This document shows, in pieces, positions 24,588 to 33,411 of a stretch of 64,000 nucleotides of DNA. Positions within the stretch are counted from its first letter, which is position 1. Every line of letters starts with the position of its first letter. Both the position numbers and the translations under genes were made by a program. The notes beneath the pieces were generated by a model, which searched no databases, had not been told where the DNA came from, and worked only from the letters and a program-made list of their open reading frames with translations. This stretch comes from Enterocloster asparagiformis (GTDB lineage Bacteria; Bacillota; Clostridia; Lachnospirales; Lachnospiraceae), in contig JAGZSY010000025.1 of assembly GCA_018380885.1 (NCBI GenBank), forward strand, positions 1 to 64,000. The letters are read 5' to 3'.

Positions 24588-26387
24588 TTATGTCAACGCA
24601 TGCTTGGGAATCCGCACAATTGCCCGCGTTCCCTTGCCCGGTATACTGTTGATCTCCAGCCCAGCGCCTGCGATCTCCCGCAGGCGAAGCCGGATATTTT
24701 CAAGGCCGGCGGAGCTCCTGGATACCTCTGCGCCGGTATCAAAGCCGGCCCCGTCGTCCAACACCTCCACCAGATAGCTGTTCTCATCCTCAGCCGTGCG
24801 GACCTTCACCGTTCCGCCGCCGTTTTTCCCACGGATTCCGTGTTTGATTGCGTTCTCCACCAGGGGCTGTACCGTCAGCGGCGGTACCTCAAAGCCGTCC
24901 GGCCCGATATCATACACCAGGGACAATTTGTCCCCGAAGCGTACCTTTTCAATATTGCAGTAATTCTGAATGTGCTCCAATTCCCGGGCAAAGGGGATCA
25001 TGCCGCCCTGGCCGATGGAATCGATATTGGCCCGAAGATACTTTGAAAAATCATAGACCAGGCTGTAGGCGCGGTCCGGGTCCAGCTTGATCAGCGTCCG
25101 TATGGAGCTGAGCGTGTTGTAGATAAAATGCGGCTGAATCTGGCTGATCATCAGCCGGAGCCGTGAATCCTGCAGCTCGCGCCCCATCCGCGCGGCCTCC
25201 TCCCGCTTTTTCCTCGTATCCATGAGCAGGGCTGCAAACAGGCAGATAATATAACCGAACAGCCCGCTGCGCAGATAATCCCCGCTCCTCATATATTCCA
25301 TCCGGTAGTGCAAAACCATCTCCGCGCCCAGGCTCAAGGCCAGGAACCCTATCCCGGCGCATTCCAGCTTAAAATACGCGCTCAGCGACCGCTCCTTCCG
25401 TATCCTTTGCAGTATCACCGCCAGCAGGACCAGGAACATGATCCCCAGGCAGACATGGGTCATCCACGCCGTCTCCACGAAATCCGCCACATTTGTCATC
25501 TGAAGAATCATGGATATAAAAAAGTTGGCAAAAAACAGATAGCAGAGCCGCCGGAACGCGGGCTGGTATTCCCGCGGAAACCGGTGCATGAGGTAGAGCA
25601 GATAGGGCAGCGGGCAAATCATGGTCAGCACATCCCTGGCCGTGGCCATCGCAAAGCCGAACTCCCATATAAATGCGGGAAATTCCACCTCATTGATCAT
25701 CCACAGGGCGGCCAGCGCCACAAATATGCCCAGGCAGCGGACCGTGCAGATATCCTGCAGCAAATTGCGCAGATAAAATGAACTGATAAAAATTGCCACG
25801 CCCAGAATCAGAAACACGCCGCACACCAAGATCTGCGGAATATACTGGTGCAGCAGGTAGGAGGACAGCTTCAGCGGAGCGCCCAGCCAGACAGGCGAGA
25901 GCACGCCCGACGACGCGCGGTATGGGGAATGCAGGGTCACAGAGATCGTCTGCCCCGCGCAGTCCGCCGGAATCTGCACCATGTTCCAGCGGCTAGGCGT
26001 GGCCTTGCCGAAGGGGCGCGCCCCGTCGGAGTTATAACGGTACAGCAGCCGGTCCCCCACCCTTACCTCCACGCTGGAATACGCCGTGTGGAAGCAGATC
26101 GCATAATCGTTCAGCGTATTCTCAGGCAATTTTTTGCTCATGGTCACAGGAGTGCCCGGGGCAGTGTCGGATTTGTGCGGCATGGAGATCACCCCTACTT
26201 CAGCTCCGTCCTGCACCAACGTCCATCCCTCTGAAAAATTCATGGGAGCAGGGCCGTCCACCATGCTCTCGGCCCTCGCCTCAAACCGGAGATTCCCGGC
26301 CCACAGTATGAGGGCAGCGGCCAGCGCCGCAGCCGCCAGAAATAGTATATACGCTGTCCGATTCTCCCGGTTCTCTTCGCCAAACAT
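24588..26387 (-). CDS. Sensor histidine kinase with 7TM sensor
   Basis: A 599-residue kinase. A first span at ~13-30 is followed by an extracellular jelly-roll-like domain (~45-175). Seven spans (~180-390) resemble a 7TMR-DISM sensor. The cytoplasmic part has the His_kinase motif with His420 (SQIQPHFIYNTLSSIRTLI) and an HATPase domain with N-box LVENAIKHGI and DDGAGF. It is co-transcribed with the response regulator. The signal is unknown; 7TMR-DISM sensors often bind carbohydrates. Confidence 0.92.
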   Translation of the reverse strand: MFGEENRENRTAYILFLAAAALAAALILWAGNLRFEARAESMVDGPAPMNFSEGWTLVQDGAEVGVISMPHKSDTAPGTPVTMSKKLPENTLNDYAICFHTAYSSVEVRVGDRLLYRYNSDGARPFGKATPSRWNMVQIPADCAGQTISVTLHSPYRASSGVLSPVWLGAPLKLSSYLLHQYIPQILVCGVFLILGVAIFISSFYLRNLLQDICTVRCLGIFVALAALWMINEVEFPAFIWEFGFAMATARDVLTMICPLPYLLYLMHRFPREYQPAFRRLCYLFFANFFISMILQMTNVADFVETAWMTHVCLGIMFLVLLAVILQRIRKERSLSAYFKLECAGIGFLALSLGAEMVLHYRMEYMRSGDYLRSGLFGYIICLFAALLMDTRKKREEAARMGRELQDSRLRLMISQIQPHFIYNTLSSIRTLIKLDPDRAYSLVYDFSKYLRANIDSIGQGGMIPFARELEHIQNYCNIEKVRFGDKLSLVYDIGPDGFEVPPLTVQPLVENAIKHGIRGKNGGGTVKVRTAEDENSYLVEVLDDGAGFDTGAEVSRSSAGLENIRLRLREIAGAGLEINSIPGKGTRAIVRIPKHALT

Positions 26388-26425
26388 AATTTTCCCTGCC
26401 CTTCACCTTCCATATTTCCATTCTC

Positions 26426-26454
26426 ATTATAATAAACTACGGATTTTTTCTCAA
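26426..26454 (-). promoter_or_regulatory. Promoter of the two-component operon
   Basis: -35 TTGAGA (26449-26454), a 17-base spacer and consensus -10 TATAAT (26426-26431), about 30 bases before the kinase start region. Confidence 0.7.
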
Positions 26455-26524
26455 CAGAAATATGGCGGTCAACCCCAATGATCGCCATCTGCCGCCGGTA
26501 TGAGAAGGCAGCCGCGCCCGATAC

Positions 26525-26556
26525 CAAAAAAGTGCGCCCCGGTCATCCCGGAGCGC
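26525..26556 (-). terminator. Terminator after the NUDIX gene
   Basis: GCGCcCCGG/CCGGaGCGC stem (26534-26556) followed on the minus strand by a T run (26526-26531). Confidence 0.75.
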
Positions 26557-26578
26557 CCTTCACGCTGTGCTTATTCGC

Positions 26579-27031
26579 TTAAAAATATTTCTTGCTTCCC
26601 CAAAGATTACTCTTCTTCAGGTCCAGATACTCGTTGTACGCCTTTTCCAGAATCTGCTTTTCATTGGAAAATTTTAACAGATGGTAGGCTTCATAAAATT
26701 TATAGTACCCGGAGTCCAAAAAGTATTCTTCCCGCTGTGGTTTGCTGTAATAGCTGTCGGCCATCATCAGATACCAGTGGACGTCCTTTTCCACCACGTC
26801 CTGTGGGGTATTGAATGAATATTGGCTCTTACCGATATACTTGATGATGGAGGCGCTGACCCCTGTCTCTTCCTTAACCTCGCGCAGGGCGGTCTCCTTA
26901 TACTCCTCGCCAGCTTCTACTGTTCCCTTGGGCAGAACCCATCCCTCGTACTTGTTCTTGTAATTCTTGTACAGGACAAGGATTTTCCCGCGAAAAATAA
27001 CCACACCGCCGCAGCTCGTTGCCTCAATCAT
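26579..27031 (-). CDS. NUDIX hydrolase
   Basis: A 150-residue NUDIX enzyme that cleaves nucleoside diphosphate-linked compounds. The NUDIX box is GTVEAGEEYKETALREVKEE followed by TGV (residues ~40-62). The N-terminus ATSCGGVVIFRGKILVLYKN and overall length resemble Ap4A-hydrolase-like members. The ATG at 27031 has AGGAGG 7 bases upstream; the open frame reaches 27133 without support. It stands alone with its own terminator. The substrate is not predictable. Confidence 0.9.
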   Translation of the reverse strand: MIEATSCGGVVIFRGKILVLYKNYKNKYEGWVLPKGTVEAGEEYKETALREVKEETGVSASIIKYIGKSQYSFNTPQDVVEKDVHWYLMMADSYYSKPQREEYFLDSGYYKFYEAYHLLKFSNEKQILEKAYNEYLDLKKSNLWGSKKYF

Positions 27032-27166
27032 TGCAATTCCTCCTGGTGTTGGTGTGTCTCCGGCGCAGGCTTCATAGCGCTTTGCCCGCGTCATAACTGG
27101 CTTTAGTATACAACTTTTGGGAGGGATATGCAAGGGCGAATCAGGAAGCGGGTAAAATTCACAATT

Positions 27167-28567
27167 TTACGGGGCGGAACCGGCCGCCTGGGCGTTTTCG
27201 CTCTCCATGTCCCGCATCTCGCGGGTCATCTCGCGCAGCACGCCGATTTCCAGCGGAATCGCCACCAAAAAACTGATGGCGTCTGAGATGGGCTGGCTCA
27301 CCTGGACGCCGAACAGCCCCATGTAGGCGGGCAGCGTCAGAACCAGCGGAATAAAGAACAGTCCCTGGCGCGACATGGACAGAATCGTTGCGCGCACGCC
27401 CTTGCCCATGGTCTGCATCATCATGTTGCACATGGTGATCCAGCCCACCAGCGGGAAGGAAACGCACTGGAGCCTGAGCGCCCGGGTTCCGTAGCGGATC
27501 ACCTCCGGGTCGCCCCTGCGGAAGATGGAGACAAGGAACTCCGCGCCGAACCAGCCGCAGACCGCCATAATGCAGAGGAAAATGGTGGACACGCGCACGC
27601 AGAACCAGAATCCCTCCTTCACCCGGCCGTACTTCCTGGCCCCGTAATTGAAGCCGCAGACAGGCTGGAAGCCCTGGCCGAAGCCGATCATCACCGAGGC
27701 CGCGAACTGGGTGATGCGCATCACAATGGACATGGCCGCGATGGCCGCGTCGCCGTAGGGCCTGGCCATCAGGTTCATGCAGGCGGTGGCCACGCTGCCT
27801 AAGCCCTGGCGGCACAGGGACGGCGCTCCGCCGTTGAGGATAATCTTGTAACGCTCCAGGCTGGGAGAGAACTTGCGGATCTCAATGCGCAGGTTGCCGC
27901 CCCTTCTGGTTCCCGCAATCAGCAGGCAGAAGCTGATGAACTGGCTGATGATGGTCGCCAGGGCGGCCCCGCCGATGCCTAAGTGAAACACAAAGATGAA
28001 AATCGGGTCCAGCACGATGTTGATCACCGCCCCGGAGGCGATGCCGATCATGGCGTAGAAGGCGCTGCCCTGGAACCGGAGCTGGTTGTTGAGCACCAGC
28101 GAAGCCGTCATGTAGGGCGCCCCGATCAGGATAAAGCCCAGATAAGACCTGGCGTAGGGCAGTATGGTAGGCGTGGCCCCCAGCATATGGCAGAGCGGGT
28201 CCAGAAAGGCCAGCCCCGCTACCATAATCACCAGCCCCATAATAAAGGCCGATACAAATCCGGTGGCCGCCATCTTGGCCGCCTCGTCGAACTCCTGGGC
28301 CCCTAGCTTGCGGGACACGTAGTTGCCCGAGCCGTGGCCGAAGAAGAAGCCGAAGGCCTGGATCACAGCCATCACCGAAAACGCGATGCCCACGGCTCCT
28401 GTGGCGCTGGTCCCCACCTGGCCCACGAAAAACGTGTCCGCCATGTTGTAGAAGGAGGTGACCAGCATACTGATAATGGTCGGCCCTGCCAGCTCACAGA
28501 TCAGATGCGGAACCGGCTCCTGGGTCATGTGGATAAATTTTTCTTCCTGTGTCTGCGTCGCTCCCAT
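27167..28567 (-). CDS. MATE family efflux transporter
   Basis: A 466-residue, twelve-span MATE transporter (multidrug/toxin extrusion driven by Na+ or H+). The N-terminal block FYNMADTFFVGQVGTSATGA is typical, and the two repeats of six spans are evident. It begins 21 bases after the molybdenum hydroxylase large subunit stop. It may therefore be the operon's last gene and could move the hydroxylase substrate or product (inference). Confidence 0.93.
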   Translation of the reverse strand: MGATQTQEEKFIHMTQEPVPHLICELAGPTIISMLVTSFYNMADTFFVGQVGTSATGAVGIAFSVMAVIQAFGFFFGHGSGNYVSRKLGAQEFDEAAKMAATGFVSAFIMGLVIMVAGLAFLDPLCHMLGATPTILPYARSYLGFILIGAPYMTASLVLNNQLRFQGSAFYAMIGIASGAVINIVLDPIFIFVFHLGIGGAALATIISQFISFCLLIAGTRRGGNLRIEIRKFSPSLERYKIILNGGAPSLCRQGLGSVATACMNLMARPYGDAAIAAMSIVMRITQFAASVMIGFGQGFQPVCGFNYGARKYGRVKEGFWFCVRVSTIFLCIMAVCGWFGAEFLVSIFRRGDPEVIRYGTRALRLQCVSFPLVGWITMCNMMMQTMGKGVRATILSMSRQGLFFIPLVLTLPAYMGLFGVQVSQPISDAISFLVAIPLEIGVLREMTREMRDMESENAQAAGSAP

Positions 28568-28588
28568 AAGAAATCCCCCTCGGGCTCA

Positions 28589-30901
28589 TTAAAGCCCCTG
28601 CATCCCCATAAACACCTTTTCCGCCGTGATGGGCAGATCGCGCACGCGCACGCCCACGGCGTTGTAGACCGCGTTGGCGATGGCCGGGGACGGCGTGTTG
28701 ATCACCACCTCGCCGATGGACTTGGCGCCAAACGGGCCGTTGGGCTCGTAGCTGCTCTCAAACTCCACCCGGACATTGCCCACGTCCAGACGGCTGGGGA
28801 TCTTGTACTGCATAAGCGAGTTCTCGTACATCTGGCCTTTCTCCGAGTAGTGGATATCCTCGTACATAGCCATGCCGATTCCCTGGGCCAGGCCGCCCTC
28901 GGTCTGCACCTTCACCAGGTTGGGGTTCAGGGCAGTTCCGCAGTCCACCACGGCCACGTAGTCCACCAGCTTGACCGCACCCGTCTCCTTGTCCACCTCG
29001 ACCTCGGCTGCGCCCACCATAAAGGGCGGCGGGGAGGTGGGGGAATGATGGGATTCGCAGGCGGATAAAGCGTCGCTGTTAAAGCCCATGGATTTATTGG
29101 CAATGTCCTTCAGGCTGATGGAGAGCTCTTCCTCCCCGCCTGCCGCGGGCCTGTAAACCCGCTTTCCGTCAAATTCCAGGCAGTCCGCCGGACCGTTTAA
29201 GTAGTCCGCGCCCTTGGCGATGATTTTTTTCTTCAGCGACTCGCAGGTTTTCACCACGGCCATTCCGGTGAGGTAGGCCGTGCTGGAGGCGTAGGAGCCG
29301 GAATCGTAGGGAGAAATATCCGTGTCCGCGCCGTACACCACGATGTCGTCCATCTCGCAGTCCAGGCACTCGGCCGCCACCTGGGCCAGGGTCGTGTCGC
29401 AGCCCGTTCCCATCTCAGCCGCGCCGACGATCATGCTGTAGAAGCCGTCGTCGTTGACCTTGATGGACACGCTGGCCACATCCACGCCGGCGATGGAGGA
29501 GCCCTGCATTGCCATGGCGATTCCCACGCCGCGTACCTTGCCGTTACCCATATCCCGGCGGGGATACTTCTCATCCCAGCCGATCATCTCCTTGGCCCGG
29601 GCCATGCAGCGGTCCAGAGCGCAGCTGGAGGCCGGCTCGTTGTAGTAGGCGGGCATGATATCGCCCTCCTTCACCATGTTCATTTCCCGCAGCTTCACCG
29701 GATCCATGTGAAGCTCTGCCGCCAGCTCGCTGACCGCAGACTCCATTGCGAAAATGCCCTGGGTGGCGCCGTAGCCCCGGTAAGCGCCGGCGCTCATGCG
29801 GTTGGTGTAGACCACGTCGTAGGCGAAGCGGAAGGCCTCCGGAGTCCGGTACAGCGGGATGGCCTTGTGGCCGGAAAGTCCCACCGTCGTGGGCCCGTGC
29901 TCGCCGTAAGCGCCGGTGTTGGACAGGGTGTACACGTCGATGGCCTTAAAAATGCCGTTGTCGTCGCAGCCGATCTTCACATGCACTTCCATCTCGTGGC
30001 GCGGGGAGGAGGCGATCTGGGACTCGTAGCGGCTGTAAATGATCTTGGCCGGCTTGCCGGTCAGCCATGTCACCACGGCCGGGTAAATCTCCACCACCGC
30101 CGTCTGCTTTGCGCCGAAGCCGCCGCCGATTCTGGGCTTCACCACGCGGATTTTGGATTTCGGGATATCCAGGGCGTTTGCCAGAATCCGGCGGACGTGG
30201 AACACGATCTGGGTGGAGGAAACCACGTTCAGCCGTCCGTACACGTCCTTGTAGGTAAAGGTTCTGAACGTCTCCATCATGGCCTGCTGGTTCGCCTTCA
30301 CGTGGTAAACCCGGTCCACAACATGGCTGCACTGCGCCATCACCGCGTCCACATCGCCCTTCTGCTCGGAACCGGCCGCGCACAGGTTGCGGCGGTTGTC
30401 CGCGCCCACCTTGCAGAGGGCCTTCCAGTCCTCCTCGGGATGGATCAGAATGGGATTGTCCTTGGCCTCGTGCATATCCAGCACCGGCGGCAGCTCCTGG
30501 TATTTCACCTTGATCAACCGCATGGCGTGGTCCACCTTGGCCTCGCTCTCGCCCGCCACGATAGCCACCGCGTCGCCCACAAAGCGCAGGCGCTGATCCA
30601 GGATCAGGCGGTCGTAGGGGCTGGGCTCGGGATAGGTCTGCCCCGCCAGGGTAAAGCGCTTCTGGGGCACGTCCTTGTAGGTCAGGACGCACTCGATTCC
30701 GGGCAGCTTCTTTGCCACGGTGCAATCGATCTCAGTAATCAGCGCGTGGGCATAGGGACTCCTGAGCACCTTCACCACCAGGCAGTCCTTGGGCGCGATG
30801 TCCGCGGTGTAAACCGGCTTGCCGGTCACCAGGGCCATGGCGTCCTTCTTGATGAGCGGAGCGCCCACCACGCGGTATGTCTGTCTCCCTGAGTTCTCCA
30901 T
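28589..30901 (-). CDS. Molybdenum hydroxylase, molybdopterin-binding subunit
   Basis: A 770-residue catalytic subunit of the xanthine dehydrogenase family. It has GGGFGAKQ (residues ~250-257), AYRGYGATQG, the cofactor-contacting VGAAEMGTGCDTTLAQVAAE and the C-terminal active-site glutamate in GAKSIGEVVINTPSPAIANA. The family hydroxylates purines, nicotinate or aromatic acyl-CoA esters with water-derived oxygen. The start codon overlaps the stop of the Fe-S subunit (TGATG). No XdhC/MocA maturation or cofactor genes lie in the window. The substrate is not assignable from sequence alone. Confidence 0.92.
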   Translation of the reverse strand: MENSGRQTYRVVGAPLIKKDAMALVTGKPVYTADIAPKDCLVVKVLRSPYAHALITEIDCTVAKKLPGIECVLTYKDVPQKRFTLAGQTYPEPSPYDRLILDQRLRFVGDAVAIVAGESEAKVDHAMRLIKVKYQELPPVLDMHEAKDNPILIHPEEDWKALCKVGADNRRNLCAAGSEQKGDVDAVMAQCSHVVDRVYHVKANQQAMMETFRTFTYKDVYGRLNVVSSTQIVFHVRRILANALDIPKSKIRVVKPRIGGGFGAKQTAVVEIYPAVVTWLTGKPAKIIYSRYESQIASSPRHEMEVHVKIGCDDNGIFKAIDVYTLSNTGAYGEHGPTTVGLSGHKAIPLYRTPEAFRFAYDVVYTNRMSAGAYRGYGATQGIFAMESAVSELAAELHMDPVKLREMNMVKEGDIMPAYYNEPASSCALDRCMARAKEMIGWDEKYPRRDMGNGKVRGVGIAMAMQGSSIAGVDVASVSIKVNDDGFYSMIVGAAEMGTGCDTTLAQVAAECLDCEMDDIVVYGADTDISPYDSGSYASSTAYLTGMAVVKTCESLKKKIIAKGADYLNGPADCLEFDGKRVYRPAAGGEEELSISLKDIANKSMGFNSDALSACESHHSPTSPPPFMVGAAEVEVDKETGAVKLVDYVAVVDCGTALNPNLVKVQTEGGLAQGIGMAMYEDIHYSEKGQMYENSLMQYKIPSRLDVGNVRVEFESSYEPNGPFGAKSIGEVVINTPSPAIANAVYNAVGVRVRDLPITAEKVFMGMQGL

Positions 30902-31377
30902 CAGGCCTTCCCTCCTTCCCGCTGTTCCTTTTTATAGGCCAGGAACTTCTTCACCGCCCGCAGCTGCGACATGTAGCCGCTGCACCGGCACAGGTTTCCG
31001 GCCAAATATTCCTTGATCTCATCCTCCGAGGGGTCGTCCAGCTCCCGCACCATGGAGAGCACGTTCATAATGAAGCCGGGGCTGCAAAAGCCGCACTGCT
31101 CGCCGCCCTCCTGGGCCAGAAACATACCGAATTCCTCAGCCTCCTTCTGGAGTCCCTCCAAGGTCCGCAGATGGCGGCCGTTGGCGCGCACCGCCAGGGT
31201 GGAGCAGGACAGGATGGGCTTCTTGTCCATCCACACCGTGCACAGGCCGCAGTTGTCCGTCTCGCAGCCGCGCTTTACGCTGGTACATCCCATGCCGCGC
31301 AGGAGGTCGATCAGCAGCATGTCCGCCTGGATATCCGCCTGCACCGTCTTTCCGTTTAATCGAAACTGTATATTCAT
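30901..31377 (-). CDS. Molybdenum hydroxylase, 2Fe-2S subunit
   Basis: A 158-residue small subunit with two [2Fe-2S] centres. The plant-type ferredoxin motif is GCETDNCGLCTVW with a later Cys in PILSCST, and the second motif is CGFCSPGFIMN followed by NLCRCSGY. It transfers electrons from the molybdenum site to FAD. It overlaps both neighbours (ATGA with the FAD subunit, TGATG with the large subunit), so it is tightly coupled. Confidence 0.95.
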   Translation of the reverse strand: MNIQFRLNGKTVQADIQADMLLIDLLRGMGCTSVKRGCETDNCGLCTVWMDKKPILSCSTLAVRANGRHLRTLEGLQKEAEEFGMFLAQEGGEQCGFCSPGFIMNVLSMVRELDDPSEDEIKEYLAGNLCRCSGYMSQLRAVKKFLAYKKEQREGGKA

Positions 31378-32168
31378 GCCTTGCTGACACTCCTTCCCGT
31401 CAGGCGCTCCATCAGCCTGCGCACGTAAACCGTGGCCAGCTGGTGGCGGTACTCGCCGCTTCCTCTGTTGTTGGTGCCGTATTGAAATGCGTCCGCCGCC
31501 TCTTTTGCCAGCTCGGCCAGGCTTTCATTTCCGTCGTCCGTCACCTTGGTCAGCTTCGCCTTTCCCGGGCGGGCTCCCACAGCCACGTACCAGTGGTCCC
31601 CCAAACGGGAAACGCAGCAGGCGATCAACGGGAAATCCGTCTGGGAATTCCGCTGGGTGGTGTAGGCCGCCTTGCGGCCGTCCTTGCGGATGATGACGCG
31701 CACCAGCACGTCCCGGTCGTCCCGGCTCACCGGGCGGGCCGCGAACTCCGCCAGCGGGATCACCCCGCCGTGATGCAGCTCCACATAGGTGTCCAAGGCC
31801 ATCATACAGGTCAGGATATCGGAGAATCCGAACCTGGCGTAGATGCTGCCGCCCACGGTGGCCACGTTGCGCAGCTGAACGCCCACGATGTGGCGCGTGC
31901 ACGCCTTAAAAATACCGTTGAAATATTCATTCAGGCCCGGATGGGTCTCCAGCTGCCGGAGCGTGCACATGCACCCGATCCGAAACTCCCGGTCCGTCTC
32001 CTCAATGGTGTCCAGCCCCAGGCCGGACAGGTCTACGATGACACGCTTGGTGACTGAGGTCATTTTCAGCCACGCCATGCCGCCAATAATCAGGCTGCTG
32101 CGCTTCTGACAAAGCTCGTAAGCTTCATCCAGGTTTTCCACTTTCACATAATCTTCCGCTCGAAACAC
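31374..32168 (-). CDS. Molybdenum hydroxylase, FAD-binding subunit
   Basis: A 264-residue CO-dehydrogenase/XDH medium-chain-type flavoprotein. The FAD-contacting segment is SSLIIGGMAWLKM near residue 25 and NVATVGGSIYARFGFSDILT near 102. The C-terminal CO_deh_flav_C part follows. The start is GTG at 32168 with GAGAGGAG 8 bases before it. It is the first gene of the three-subunit operon, behind a ~200-base leader. Confidence 0.92.
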   Translation of the reverse strand: MFRAEDYVKVENLDEAYELCQKRSSLIIGGMAWLKMTSVTKRVIVDLSGLGLDTIEETDREFRIGCMCTLRQLETHPGLNEYFNGIFKACTRHIVGVQLRNVATVGGSIYARFGFSDILTCMMALDTYVELHHGGVIPLAEFAARPVSRDDRDVLVRVIIRKDGRKAAYTTQRNSQTDFPLIACCVSRLGDHWYVAVGARPGKAKLTKVTDDGNESLAELAKEAADAFQYGTNNRGSGEYRHQLATVYVRRLMERLTGRSVSKA

Positions 32169-32367
32169 CCGCTTAACTCCTCTCTTGTATGAAAACGATC
32201 ATTCTCGCAAAGCCGGCGAACCGTATGACCGCGCAACCGCGGACAACGGCCGCCGCCCGCGGGGGATATTCCCGCCGCTTGCCGCACGCTCAGATGTATA
32301 TTTCGCAGGCAAACTGCGAACATTTGACATTTTCTGCCTCAAACGCCCGCAAACGGGCCTGTCAAAC
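32169..32367 (-). other. Structured leader of the molybdenum hydroxylase operon
   Basis: A ~200-base untranslated region with several hairpins. They include CCTGTTTGACAGG, CCCGTTTGCGGG and TTCGCAGTTTGCCTGCGAA, each showing GTTTG at or near the loop, plus a GCGGG/CCCGC stem. I recognise no known riboswitch consensus. It may be a regulatory leader. Confidence 0.45.
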
Positions 32368-32373
32368 AGGGAA

Positions 32374-32402
32374 ATTATATCATTAATCCGCGGGTTTGCC
32401 AA
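32374..32402 (-). promoter_or_regulatory. Promoter of the molybdenum hydroxylase operon
   Basis: -35 TTGGCA (32397-32402), a 17-base spacer and -10 TATAAT (32374-32379). Confidence 0.65.
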
Positions 32403-32473
32403 TATTACAGCGTTATTCTTCTGCGCGTACAGCGAAATCCATGGGTCAGACCCGGCCCGGGCCTGTTTTACAC

Positions 32474-32505
32474 AAAAAAACCGACGCGCCGAGTGCGGGC
32501 GCGCC
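32474..32505 (-). terminator. Terminator after the aldolase gene
   Basis: GGCGCGCC (32498-32505) pairs with GGCGCGTC (complement of 32483-32490) and is followed by seven T on the minus strand. Confidence 0.8.
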
Positions 32506-32531
32506 AGTCAGATTCAAACAATGTTCCGTTC

Positions 32532-33386
32532 TCACAGAGAGAACTTGTTGGGGTTCAAAAGCCGTATCTTTTCAACTACAAAATCGATCATGGCCTCCTG
32601 GATGTCGAACATCAGCCCCACCGCGTTTCCGTCAAACGCGCCGCTGGCGATCCCTTTTTCCAGGGCCTGGTACATGGCGCGGAAATATTCGGTGGCAATG
32701 TTGAACTTGCTCATCCCCAGATTTACCGCCTCCTTGAGCTGCTCTCTGGGAATATCGGAGCAGCCGTGGAGCACCAGGGGAACGGACACCTTGGACCGAA
32801 TGGCCTTAATCCGGTCAAAATCCAGATTCGGCGTCTTGACGTAAGGGCCGTGGGCGTTGCCCACCGCGATCGCAAGGGAGCCGCAGCCTGTGCGCTGCAC
32901 GAACTCCACCGCCTGGTCCACGTTGGTGTAGTGGTCGGAGTTGACGATATCGTCCTCATTGTCCCCGCTTCCCACGTGTCCCAGCTCCGCCTCCACGTCC
33001 ACGCCGAAAATATCCGCCGTGCGCACAACCGCCGCTGTCAGCGCCACATTCTCCTCGTAGGGCAGCGACGAGCCGTCCACCATAACCGACGGGAAGCCGT
33101 CCCGAATCCCTCTGACCGCAATCTCAAAGGAATTGGAGTGATCCAGATGCACCGCCACCGGAACGGACGCCCGATCCGCCATATCGCAGGCGGCGAAGGC
33201 CAGGTGCTTAAGCGCGGTGTAGTTGTCAAACCCAGGATAAAACTGTACGATCACAGGAACGCGCTCGCGCTCGGCCGCCGTGACGACGTATTTCACCGTC
33301 TCAATATTCAGCGTATTGACTGCCGCCACCCCATAGTGGTTCTCAGTGGCATGTTTTAATAATTCGTTTACCTTTACTCTCGGCAT
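32532..33386 (-). CDS. Class II ketose-(bis)phosphate aldolase
   Basis: A 284-residue zinc aldolase of the FbaA/GatY/KbaY family, which cleaves ketose phosphates to DHAP and an aldehyde. Zinc and catalytic positions are visible in AVHLDHSNSFE, DVEAELGHVG, VGNAHGPYVK and VLHGCSDIP. A glycolytic FBA role is less likely because it is co-transcribed with an aldo/keto reductase (25-base gap) and linked to a sugar locus by shared operator motifs. AGGAG precedes the ATG. Confidence 0.9.
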   Translation of the reverse strand: MPRVKVNELLKHATENHYGVAAVNTLNIETVKYVVTAAERERVPVIVQFYPGFDNYTALKHLAFAACDMADRASVPVAVHLDHSNSFEIAVRGIRDGFPSVMVDGSSLPYEENVALTAAVVRTADIFGVDVEAELGHVGSGDNEDDIVNSDHYTNVDQAVEFVQRTGCGSLAIAVGNAHGPYVKTPNLDFDRIKAIRSKVSVPLVLHGCSDIPREQLKEAVNLGMSKFNIATEYFRAMYQALEKGIASGAFDGNAVGLMFDIQEAMIDFVVEKIRLLNPNKFSL

Positions 33387-33411
33387 ATCCCTTCTCCTCT
33401 CCCGTCCGGTC

